Below, piece after piece: positions 16,953-23,784 of a stretch of 34,132 bases of DNA. The DNA is from CAZFPA01 sp964520975 (GTDB lineage Bacteria > Bacillota > Negativicutes > Selenomonadales > Selenomonadaceae): NCBI GenBank assembly GCA_964520975.1, contig CAZFPA010000017.1, positions 1 through 34,132 of the forward strand. The letters are read 5' to 3'. A program made the translations under genes and the position numbers. Every line of letters starts with the position of its first letter. The first letter of the stretch is position 1. The notes under the pieces were generated by a model. The model ran no database searches. It saw only the letters and a program-made list of their open reading frames with translations, and was not told the origin of the DNA.

Positions 16953-16997
16953 GAAGGTGTTGTCTGCTGACAGGTTCAGCTGGCTGCACCTTCTTTT
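16953..16997 (+). terminator. Terminator after wecA
   Basis: The outer stem is GAAGGTG (16953-16959) with CACCTTC (16987-16993). The inner stem is GCTGA (16966-16970) with TCAGC (16976-16980). TTTT follows at 16994-16997. It lies 13 nt after the wecA stop. Confidence 0.8.
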
Positions 16998-17042
16998 GAC
17001 AGAGACCGCTGCCTGACGGCCGGCGGGAAAATAACGGGAAAC

Positions 17043-17099
17043 ACGGATGGACAGGGCAGAACCTGTCCGGGCAGCGCGTGCTGCCGCCGACATCTCCGT
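17043..17099 (+). other. Foldable three-way-junction-like leader of wecB
   Basis: The outer stem ACGGA (17043-17047) with TCCGT (17095-17099) encloses two perfect hairpins: GGACAGG (17049-17055) with CCTGTCC (17062-17068), and GGCAGC (17070-17075) with GCTGCC (17080-17085). It ends 29 nt before the wecB start. No known riboswitch class is recognised. A regulatory role is inference. Confidence 0.5.
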
Positions 17100-17128
17100 A
17101 TACAGGAATAGGCGGAAAGGGGATTTTT

Positions 17129-18286
17129 ATGAAGAAGAAAATCAAGGTAATGACAGTGTTCGGTACGCGTCCGGAGGCCATCAAGATGGCGCCGATCGTG
17201 CTGGAGCTTGCCCGGCATCCTGAGGAAATCACGCCGATCGTGGCGGTGACTGCGCAGCATCGCGATATGCTGGACCAGGTGCTGCACCTCTTTGATATCC
17301 GGCCGGATTATGATCTCGACATCATGGCTGCCGGACAGACGCTGTTTGACATTACCTCCCGGGCTATGCTCGGGCTGGACAAGGTTCTCACGGAAGCGAA
17401 GCCGGACATTGTGCTGGTGCATGGCGATACGACGACGACCTTTGCAGGAGCACTGGCAGCCTATTACCATCAGACGACCGTGGGCCATGTCGAGGCCGGA
17501 CTGCGCACGCATAACAAGTTTTCGCCGTTCCCGGAGGAAATGAACCGCAAGCTTACGGGCTCACTGGCAGACCTCCATTTTGCCCCGACCTCTACAGCAC
17601 AGCAGAATCTGCTCACCGAGGCCATTGCGCCCGAGAACATCTTCGTGACGGGCAATACGGTCATTGATGCCCTGCATCAGACCGTCCGCGAGGATTTCGC
17701 GTTCGAGGATGAACTGCTGCGTCGTATCGATTACAAAAATAAGCGCATCGTGCTTGTCACCACGCATCGTCGGGAGAACCTCGGTGAGCCCATGCGCCAT
17801 GTCTATAAGGCGCTGCGCCGCCTGACGGAGGAATTCGCCGACGTGGAGGTCGTGTTCCCCGTCCACAAGAATCCGAAGGTCCGCGAGGTTGTCAGGGAAG
17901 AGCTTGGCGGCCTCAGCAAAGTGCATCTCATCGATCCTTTGGACTACGAGCCGTTTGCAAACCTCATGCATCGCTCCTATCTGATTCTCACGGATTCCGG
18001 CGGAGTCCAGGAAGAAGCGCCGGCGCTCGGCAAGCCGGTGCTCGTGCTGCGCGATACGACCGAGCGTCCGGAGGCTGTTACCGCCGGCACGGTCAAGCTC
18101 ATCGGCACGGACTGTGAGCGCGTTTATGCAGAGGCCCGGCAGCTGCTTACTGACAAAAAAGAGTACAGCCGCATGGCGGAGTCCTGCAATCCTTATGGCG
18201 ATGGCAAGGCCTCCGGCCGCATCATCCAGGCCATACTCTATCATTACGGACGGGCCGCAGCGCGTCCGGACGAATTCAAAGCATGA
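17129..18286 (+). CDS. wecB: UDP-N-acetylglucosamine 2-epimerase (non-hydrolysing)
   Basis: A protein of 385 aa, the usual length. It interconverts UDP-GlcNAc and UDP-ManNAc for envelope polysaccharides. Seen: TVFGTRPEAIKMAPIV (residues 7-22), TAQHRDMLDQVL, VHGDTTTTFAGALAAYY, VGHVEAGLRTHNKFSPFPEEMNRKL split over two conserved motifs, VTGNTVIDAL, TTHRRENLG, FPVHKNP, and TDSGGVQEEAPALGKPVLVLR near the C-terminus. ATG 17129 after GGAAAGGGG gives the family N-terminus; the open frame back to 17078 runs through the leader structure and is not used. It stands right after wecA, and both likely feed the same polysaccharide pathway, although terminators flank each gene. Confidence 0.95.
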   Translation: MKKKIKVMTVFGTRPEAIKMAPIVLELARHPEEITPIVAVTAQHRDMLDQVLHLFDIRPDYDLDIMAAGQTLFDITSRAMLGLDKVLTEAKPDIVLVHGDTTTTFAGALAAYYHQTTVGHVEAGLRTHNKFSPFPEEMNRKLTGSLADLHFAPTSTAQQNLLTEAIAPENIFVTGNTVIDALHQTVREDFAFEDELLRRIDYKNKRIVLVTTHRRENLGEPMRHVYKALRRLTEEFADVEVVFPVHKNPKVREVVREELGGLSKVHLIDPLDYEPFANLMHRSYLILTDSGGVQEEAPALGKPVLVLRDTTERPEAVTAGTVKLIGTDCERVYAEARQLLTDKKEYSRMAESCNPYGDGKASGRIIQAILYHYGRAAARPDEFKA

Positions 18287-18292
18287 TTTCAG

Positions 18293-18317
18293 GGGCTCCC
18301 GGACGGGGGCCCTTTTT
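18293..18317 (+). terminator. Terminator after wecB
   Basis: GGGCTCCC (18293-18300) pairs with GGGGGCCC (18305-18312, one G-U pair) around the loop GGAC, followed by TTTTT (18313-18317). It begins 6 nt after the wecB stop and ends 21 nt before the atpZ start. Confidence 0.85.
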
Positions 18318-18338
18318 CCATTATGAGGAGGAAAAAGG

Positions 18339-18569
18339 ATGCAGCAGCCGGATAAGAAACATGAGGGACTTCGCCAGGCCATCCGGGCCTTTTCCGTTTT
18401 GGGCGGCATTGGCGTCTATTTCGTCGTCGTGGTCGGAATCTGCGTATTCCTCGGCAGTCTGGCCGATGCGCAACTGGGCAGCGCGCCGTATGGCCGTCTG
18501 GCAGGAATTCTGCTGGGATTTCCTGTTGGAATTTACTCGGTATACCGTCAGCTGCGGGCGGAACGTTGA
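18339..18569 (+). CDS. atpZ: AtpZ-like small membrane protein (AtpZ/AtpI family)
   Basis: A protein of 76 aa with a basic start (MQQPDKKHEGLRQAIRAF) and two helices (about residues 20-43 and 52-70) joined by a short LADAQLGSAPYGR loop. This is the pattern of the AtpZ/AtpI-like proteins found at the head of F-type ATP synthase operons, where they are thought to help assembly or carry Mg/Ca. A strong ATGAGGAGGAAAAAGG ribosome binding site precedes it. Odd: a terminator ends 21 nt before the start, leaving no room for a promoter, and the main atp promoter lies downstream. It is therefore probably expressed by read-through from wecB. Confidence 0.8.
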   Translation: MQQPDKKHEGLRQAIRAFSVLGGIGVYFVVVVGICVFLGSLADAQLGSAPYGRLAGILLGFPVGIYSVYRQLRAER

Positions 18570-18610
18570 TTTTTCTGTTGAATTTTGCCCGTAATTGCCT
18601 GAAAATTTAC

Positions 18611-18639
18611 TTGAATTTCAGCGCGCAGGAGCCTATAAT
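18611..18639 (+). promoter_or_regulatory. Main sigma-A promoter of the atp operon
   Basis: TTGAAT (18611-18616), 17-nt spacer, TATAAT (18634-18639). The transcript would start near 18646, about 250 nt before atpI. Confidence 0.82.
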
Positions 18640-18683
18640 ATATATTACACTTAATTATGATTCTATAAACATAGATTATTGTA

Positions 18684-18696
18684 ATTCTGTCAGAAT
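18684..18696. promoter_or_regulatory. Operator-like palindrome in the atp leader
   Basis: ATTCTG (18684-18689), one central T, CAGAAT (18691-18696): a perfect dyad 45 nt downstream of the -10 box. A protein-binding role is inference. Confidence 0.35.
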
Positions 18697-18893
18697 AGCA
18701 GGAAGAGCCTTTATATTATGAAAAGCGTATAGATTATGTGCTTTTGGCTTCCGGTAAGAATTACATTCTTTCGGCAGGGAAAAAGAAATCTTTGTCGAAA
18801 AGAAAAAAGTGTAGAAATACGGCCTTTTTTATGGAGAGGGACGTTTTTCGATAGATATTCATGCGAAGGCAGCTCTGCTGTCGGAGGAGGAAT

Positions 18894-19262
18894 ATGAGGG
18901 AACTTTTATCAACCTATAGCAGACGCGTGCTGAAGAGCTTCGGCCTGGGTGCGCTGCTGGCGGCTGTCTCCTTTGGAGCGGCCGGGCAGTGGCATCTGAT
19001 CGGGGCATTCGTCATTGGCGGAATCACGGCGGCGGTCTGCGGCGGAATCCTGGCGGAACGGCTCTGGCGCAGCAGCCAGATGGGCGCAGCGCGGGCGAAA
19101 CGGCACATGTGGGTAGGCTTTGTGCTGCGGCTTCTCATGCTGCTGGCGGTCTTTACTACGGCGATCCGGGTTTCAATGCCCGTATTCATCGCGGTGGTCA
19201 GCGGCTTTGGCCTCTTCTATCTGCTGGCTCTGATCCATTTGGCGCTGGTCTGTCGCCGATAG
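18894..19262 (+). CDS. atpI: ATP synthase subunit I-like protein (AtpI)
   Basis: A protein of 122 aa with four predicted helices (about residues 13-32, 37-57, 73-92, 96-116) and a basic loop RLWRSSQMGAARAKRH in the middle. Size, topology and position directly before atpB match the AtpI family, whose members help assemble the c ring. The family is poorly conserved, so the call leans on position. ATG 18894 follows GGAGGAGGAAT; an upstream ATG at 18861 is in frame but its extension (RRQLCCRRRN) is translated from the ribosome binding site and looks non-coding. It is the first gene after the main atp promoter. Confidence 0.75.
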   Translation: MRELLSTYSRRVLKSFGLGALLAAVSFGAAGQWHLIGAFVIGGITAAVCGGILAERLWRSSQMGAARAKRHMWVGFVLRLLMLLAVFTTAIRVSMPVFIAVVSGFGLFYLLALIHLALVCRR

Positions 19263-19300
19263 GCTGGTAGAAAATTATTCCATCAAGGAGGTAATAGGTT

Positions 19301-19969
19301 ATGCATGAAATCGGTGTTCGCGAAGTAGTGCAGTTTGCCGGCTTGACCTTCAATGTGGAAACCCTGATCATGACATGGATTACGATGGCGGTCGTCATCC
19401 TCATCGCCTTTCTGGCGACACGCAATCTGAGGCTCGTTCCTACGGGCTGGCAGAATGCGATTGAGATGGTGGTCACCGCGCTTCATGGTCAGATCGATGC
19501 AACCATGGGCCCGAGGGGCCGTATGCTTGCGCCGCTGATCATATCCCTGTTCTTGTTTCTACTGGTTTCCAACTGGCTGGGACTCATCCCAACCTTGTCA
19601 TCGCCGACGAACGACTTGAACACCACACTGGGTCTGGCTCTTATGGTTATTGTGATGCTGCATGTCATGGGCGTGTATTTCAAAGGAATGCATTATATCA
19701 AGCATTTCTTCCAGCCGGTGCCGGTGTTTGTCGTCATCAATGCCATTGAAGAGGTTGCGAAACCAATCACGCTGGCTTTTCGTCTATTCGGCAATATCCT
19801 GGCAGGTGAGATTCTCATCATCATCCTGCTCAAGCTCATGCCGATATGGATGCCGATCCCAAGCGTCATCTGGCTCGCCTTCAGTATTTTCATTGGCGGG
19901 GTGCAGGCGTTCATTTTTACGATGCTGTCCATGGCCTATCTGGCCAATGCAGTGCGTGAAGATCCGTAA
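19301..19969 (+). CDS. atpB: ATP synthase F0 subunit a
   Basis: A protein of 222 aa with five to six helices. Subunit a forms the ion half-channels next to the c ring. Seen: NWLGLIPTLSSPTNDLNTTLGLAL, VFVVINAIEEVAKPITLAFRL, and FRLFGNILAGEILIIILL, which holds the essential channel Arg, then a C-terminal GGVQAFIFTMLSMAYLANAV. It has a perfect AAGGAGGT ribosome binding site 9 nt before the ATG. It is slightly shorter than E. coli subunit a (271), as is usual in Firmicutes and anaerobes. Confidence 0.96.
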   Translation: MHEIGVREVVQFAGLTFNVETLIMTWITMAVVILIAFLATRNLRLVPTGWQNAIEMVVTALHGQIDATMGPRGRMLAPLIISLFLFLLVSNWLGLIPTLSSPTNDLNTTLGLALMVIVMLHVMGVYFKGMHYIKHFFQPVPVFVVINAIEEVAKPITLAFRLFGNILAGEILIIILLKLMPIWMPIPSVIWLAFSIFIGGVQAFIFTMLSMAYLANAVREDP

Positions 19970-20021
19970 GGATCAGTGAATACTTTCAACAAACTTTTTA
20001 ATTTTAAGGAGGATTTTTTTC

Positions 20022-20273
20022 ATGGAAAACGCAATTATGGTAGCAGCTGCTTTAATCGGTGCAGGCATTACAATGGGTCTGGCCGCAATTGGCGCCGGTC
20101 TCGGCGATGGTCTCGTAACCTCGAAATTTATCGAAGGTCTTACGCGCCAGCCTGAGGCTAAGGATACGCTTTTCACGAATACCCTGATCTCCGTCGGCCT
20201 CATCGAGTCCATGGCGATCATCGCCACCGTTATCGCACTTATCATGCTCTATGCAAATCCGCTGATCAAATAA
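20022..20273 (+). CDS. atpE: ATP synthase F0 subunit c (two-carboxylate type)
   Basis: A protein of 83 aa: a two-helix hairpin with the glycine-rich helix GAGLGDGLVTSK, polar loop RQPEA (residues 42-46) and a second helix ending ALIMLYANPLIK. Rings of this proteolipid rotate as ions cross the membrane. The ion site is E62 in LIESM, followed by S63. Aligned by eye to the Ilyobacter tartaricus Na+-type c subunit (equal spacing from IG to RQPEA), D29 falls at that protein's Q32, E62 at E65, S63 at S66, and M64 at T67. Two carboxylates per subunit resemble the E32/E65 arrangement reported for Fusobacterium nucleatum. Whether the ion is Na+ or H+ cannot be settled from sequence alone. It has a strong AAGGAGG ribosome binding site. 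Confidence 0.97.
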   Translation: MENAIMVAAALIGAGITMGLAAIGAGLGDGLVTSKFIEGLTRQPEAKDTLFTNTLISVGLIESMAIIATVIALIMLYANPLIK

Positions 20274-20317
20274 GCCGGTTTCAGAGAAGGATAAGTGAAG
20301 TAAGGGAGGTATAGCAA

Positions 20318-20821
20318 TTGATAGATATAAATGCGACACTTATTGCGCAGATCCTGAACTTCCTGATTCTCGTCGCTATCCTGCGGGCCGTGGCCTATAA
20401 GCCGATCGTCCGCATGCTCAAGGCCCGTGAGGATAAAATCGCTGCGAGCCTGGATAAGGCAGATGCGGATGCTGCAGAGGCTGAAAAGGTCCTGCAGGAT
20501 TACCACAGCAAGCTCGATGCAGCCCAGGTAAAGGCTCAGGAGATCCGCGACAAGGCAGCCAAGCTCGCACAGGAAGAACGCGATGCGAGCCTGCAGGAAA
20601 CCCAGCATGAGATCGAGCAGCGCAGAAAAGCTGCTGAGGCAGAGATCGCGCGCGAGCGCGCAATGGCAGTAGAACAGCTCAAGGGTGAAATGGTTACCCT
20701 TTCCATGGCTGCGGCCAGCAAGATCATTGCCAAGAATATGGACGCGCAGGAGAACGAAAAGCTCATCGACGAGTTCATTGGTCAGCTGGATAAAGAAAAA
20801 ATCGGTGATTTGTCATGTTAA
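20318..20821 (+). CDS. atpF: ATP synthase F0 subunit b
   Basis: A protein of 167 aa: one N-terminal membrane helix (about residues 7-26, LIAQILNFLILVAILRAVAY), the KPI(V)RML-RE joint, then a long charged Ala/Glu/Lys-rich coiled coil that forms the peripheral stalk. The start is TTG at 20318 after AAGGGAGGT; this gives the normal MIDINATLIAQILNFLIL family start. The last 7 nt overlap atpH. Confidence 0.95.
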   Translation: MIDINATLIAQILNFLILVAILRAVAYKPIVRMLKAREDKIAASLDKADADAAEAEKVLQDYHSKLDAAQVKAQEIRDKAAKLAQEERDASLQETQHEIEQRRKAAEAEIARERAMAVEQLKGEMVTLSMAAASKIIAKNMDAQENEKLIDEFIGQLDKEKIGDLSC

Positions 20822-21357
20822 ATTTACAGCTTGCGCGAAAATACGCGATGGCGATCTTTGAAATCGCCCAGGATGAAGATAAGCTTATACCGTACGGTGA
20901 AGAGCTGCAGCTGGTGAGCCAGGTGACCTTTTCCCATGCGGAGCTTCGCGGCTTCCTCACGAATCCGCAGATTCAGCCGAAGGCCAAGAAGGAGCTATTG
21001 ACCAAGCTGTTCCAGGACGAGCTCTCAAAAACGGTGTTCAATTTCCTGATGCTTTTAGTTGACAAACGGCGTGCAGCGCTCATTGAAGCCATCGAGCATG
21101 AGTACGCGATACTTTCCAACAAGGCGCGCGGTATTGTGCTGGCCGATGTGACCTCCGCATTCCCGATGACGGAGTCCCAGTCTTCTAAGCTGAAGGCTAA
21201 GCTGGAGGAGATCACGGAAAAGTCCATCCAGCTGCGTATGCACATGGATGAGCAGATTCTTGGCGGTGTCATCGTCAAGATGGGAGATAAACGCATCGAT
21301 GGAAGTGTAGTGGGCCGTATGCAGAGTTTGAAAGAACAGCTGCTGGCAAATAAGTGA
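20815..21357 (+). CDS. atpH: ATP synthase F1 subunit delta
   Basis: A protein of 180 aa, normal for the family. It links the b stalk to the top of the alpha/beta head. Seen: N-terminal LARKYAMAIFEIAQDE helix, FLTNPQIQPKAKKELL, VFNFLMLLVDKRRAALIEAI, and C-terminal DEQILGGVIVKMGDKRIDGSVVGRM, the delta signature. It overlaps atpF by 7 nt and so is probably translationally coupled. Confidence 0.96.
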   Translation: MLNLQLARKYAMAIFEIAQDEDKLIPYGEELQLVSQVTFSHAELRGFLTNPQIQPKAKKELLTKLFQDELSKTVFNFLMLLVDKRRAALIEAIEHEYAILSNKARGIVLADVTSAFPMTESQSSKLKAKLEEITEKSIQLRMHMDEQILGGVIVKMGDKRIDGSVVGRMQSLKEQLLANK

Positions 21358-21380
21358 TGAAAATGGGGTGACAGCGAAGT

Positions 21381-22901
21381 ATGAAAATGAATCCGGAAGA
21401 AATAACAGCCATCATCAAGGATCAAATCAAGAACTATGACGTGGATATGAACATTGATGATGTAGGATCTGTTATCGAAATCGGTGACGGCATCGCCCAT
21501 ATCCATGGCCTGCAGAAGGCTATGTCAGGCGAGCTTCTCGACTTCGGTAACGATATATATGGTTTGGTATTGAACCTTGAGCAGGACAACGTCGGCGCCG
21601 TTATTCTCGGCGGCGATACGGCCATCAAGGAAGGCGATACCGTAAAGCGTACGGGCAGAATCATGCAGGTGCCGGTAGGCGATGCAATGATCGGCCGTGT
21701 CGTAGATGCACTTGGCCGTCCAATCGATGGCAAGGGACCCATCAACACGACACAGACCCGCCCGATTGAATACCCGGCACCGGGTATCGCGGACAGAAAA
21801 TCGGTACATGAACCGCTGCAGACCGGCCTCAAGGCCATCGATGCCCTGGTTCCGATCGGCCGTGGACAGCGCGAGCTCATCATCGGCGACCGTGGTACCG
21901 GCAAGACGGCGATTGCCGTAGATACGATCCTGAACCAGAAGGGGCAGAACTGTATCTGCGTCTATGTAGCCATTGGACAGAAGGCCTCCACAGTAGCCCG
22001 TGTCGTCAAGACCTTTGAGGATCATGGCGCTATGGAATACACCATCGTTGTAGCCGCAACGGCTGCCGACAGTGCACCGCTGCAGTATCTCGCACCGTAT
22101 GCCGGTGTGGCGATGGCCGAGTATTTCATGTATAAGGGTGGTCATGCGCTCTGCGTATACGATGACCTTTCCAAGCATGCAGCGGCCTATCGTGCAATGA
22201 GTCTGCTGCTCAGAAGACCGCCAGGACGTGAAGCGTATCCGGGCGATGTATTCTACCTTCATTCCCGCCTGCTGGAGCGTGCGGCAAAGCTCTCTGATGA
22301 GCTTGGCGGCGGTTCCATCACCGCGCTGCCGGTCATTGAGACCCTGGCCGGTGACCTTTCGGGCTATATCCCGACGAACGTTATCTCCATCACCGATGGT
22401 CAGATCATGCTCGAGACGGATATGTTCAATTCCGGTGTGCGCCCGGCTATCAATGTCGGCCTCTCGGTATCCCGTGTCGGCGGCAGTGCACAGATCAAGG
22501 CCATGAAGCAGGTTGCCGGTACCATGCGTCTCGACCTCGCTCAGTATCGCGAGCTCGCAGCGTTCTCCCAGTTCGCTTCGGACCTCGATAAGGATACGAA
22601 GGAACAGCTCGATCGCGGTGCCCGCATGGTTGAAACACTGAAGCAGGCCCAGTATTCCCCGATGCTCGTCCAGAACCAGGTACTGACCGTATTCACGGCC
22701 GTCCGCGGCTTCCTGACGGATATCCCGGTGGATAAGGTCGTACGCTTCCAGACGGAATTCATCAAATTTATGGATCTGAACCATCCGGAAGTCGGCGCGA
22801 AGATCCTCGAGCAGAAAAAGCTCGACGATGCGCTCGAAGCAGAGATCAAGAAAGCTATTGAGGAATTCAAGGAAACTGTATCCTATAAAACAACGGCCTA
22901 A
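21381..22901 (+). CDS. atpA: ATP synthase F1 subunit alpha
   Basis: A protein of 506 aa, the regular length. It forms the non-catalytic nucleotide sites of the F1 head. Seen: VGSVIEIGDGIAHIHGL in the N-terminal barrel, GRVVDALGRPIDGKGPI, Walker A GDRGTGKT (residues 169-176), CVYVAIGQKASTVARV, YDDLSKHAAAYRAMSLLLRRPPGREAYPGD split over the conserved core, and the alpha signature PAINVGLSVSRVGGSAQ. The ribosome binding site is GGGGTGA, weaker than those of its neighbours; a second in-frame ATG lies two codons in. Confidence 0.98.
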   Translation: MKMNPEEITAIIKDQIKNYDVDMNIDDVGSVIEIGDGIAHIHGLQKAMSGELLDFGNDIYGLVLNLEQDNVGAVILGGDTAIKEGDTVKRTGRIMQVPVGDAMIGRVVDALGRPIDGKGPINTTQTRPIEYPAPGIADRKSVHEPLQTGLKAIDALVPIGRGQRELIIGDRGTGKTAIAVDTILNQKGQNCICVYVAIGQKASTVARVVKTFEDHGAMEYTIVVAATAADSAPLQYLAPYAGVAMAEYFMYKGGHALCVYDDLSKHAAAYRAMSLLLRRPPGREAYPGDVFYLHSRLLERAAKLSDELGGGSITALPVIETLAGDLSGYIPTNVISITDGQIMLETDMFNSGVRPAINVGLSVSRVGGSAQIKAMKQVAGTMRLDLAQYRELAAFSQFASDLDKDTKEQLDRGARMVETLKQAQYSPMLVQNQVLTVFTAVRGFLTDIPVDKVVRFQTEFIKFMDLNHPEVGAKILEQKKLDDALEAEIKKAIEEFKETVSYKTTA

Positions 22902-22920
22902 GGCAGCGAGGTGATTTAAT

Positions 22921-23772
22921 TTGGCTAGTTTACAAGACATACGCCGGCGGATCAAGAGTGTCAAGAGCACCCAGCAGATCACCAAAGCCATGCACATGGT
23001 GGCTGCTGCCCGTCTGCGTCGTGCGCAAGCCGCTGCTGTAGCCAATAAGCCGTATGCAGATAAGATGGCGCAGGTGGTGACGGATATCGCCGCCAACGCG
23101 GGGGATTTTTCCCATCCGCTGCTGAAGGTCCACGAGGAAGGCAAGAAGCTTTATCTTGTCCTGGCCTCGGATAAGGGCCTGGCCGGTGCCTATGCGAGCA
23201 ACGTGTTCAAGGAAACCCTGACTCATATCGAGGACAAGGAGAACACCGAGCTCATTACGGTTGGCAGAAAGACAAGAGACTATTTCAAGAATCGCCAGTA
23301 TCATATCGCAGGGGACTATATCGGCATCAGTGAACGGCCGCATTATTCCCATGCCCGCAAGATCGCGGACGATCTCATCCATCGTTTTACGACGGGGGAA
23401 TGCAGTGAGATCCATATGGTATATTCGCGCTTCGTATCGGCCATCAGCTGTGTGCCGGAAACGGTGCAGCTGCTGCCCTTTACCAGCCTGGGCGAGGAGA
23501 AGAGCGGCCCGACGGCCGAGTACATCTACGAGCCGTCCGCTGCCGAAGTGCTTGGCTTCCTGTTGCCGCAATATCTTGTCACGACCATCTATGCAGCACT
23601 CTTACAGGCTTCCGCCAGCGAGCTGAGTTCTCGTATGACAGCGATGAGCAATGCGACGGATAACGCGCAGGAGCTCCTCCAGAAGCTGGACTTGCACTAC
23701 AATAAAGTACGTCAGGCAGGCATTACCCGCGAGATCACAGAGATCGTGGGCGGTGCGGAAGCCTTGAAGTAA
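22921..23772 (+). CDS. atpG: ATP synthase F1 subunit gamma
   Basis: A protein of 283 aa: the central rotor shaft. Seen: the N-terminal coiled-coil strand MASLQDIRRRIKSVKSTQQI and TKAMHMVAAARLRRAQ, the Rossmann-like middle with VLASDKGLAGAYASNVFK, and the C-terminal helix SELSSRMTAMSNATDNAQELL and NKVRQAGITREITEIVGGAEAL. The start is TTG at 22921 after GAGGTGA; the family N-terminus begins exactly there. Confidence 0.97.
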   Translation: MASLQDIRRRIKSVKSTQQITKAMHMVAAARLRRAQAAAVANKPYADKMAQVVTDIAANAGDFSHPLLKVHEEGKKLYLVLASDKGLAGAYASNVFKETLTHIEDKENTELITVGRKTRDYFKNRQYHIAGDYIGISERPHYSHARKIADDLIHRFTTGECSEIHMVYSRFVSAISCVPETVQLLPFTSLGEEKSGPTAEYIYEPSAAEVLGFLLPQYLVTTIYAALLQASASELSSRMTAMSNATDNAQELLQKLDLHYNKVRQAGITREITEIVGGAEALK

Positions 23773-23784
23773 GGAGGTTTACCA

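Larger units (their letters stand above)
18570..18893 (+). other. Non-coding 324-nt stretch before atpI: promoter and long AT-rich leader
   Basis: No gene is supported here. It holds the promoter at 18611-18639 and then a leader of about 250 nt, AT-rich compared with the genes around it. Possible RNA stems are AAAAGC (18721-18726) with GCTTTT (18740-18745), AAGAA (18756-18760) with TTCTT (18766-18770) flanked by CCG/CGG, and TCGAAAA (18795-18801) with TTTTCGA (18845-18851). A dyad lies at 18684-18696. Confidence 0.7.

Noticed and set aside
16996..17001. TTGACA as a -35 box for wecB
   Set aside because: It overlaps the terminator T tract, and no -10 box lies 15-19 nt downstream.
21525..23144. 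A 539-codon minus-strand open frame opposite atpA and atpG
   Set aside because: It spans two real genes and their gap, has no domain or ribosome binding site, and is an antisense shadow.
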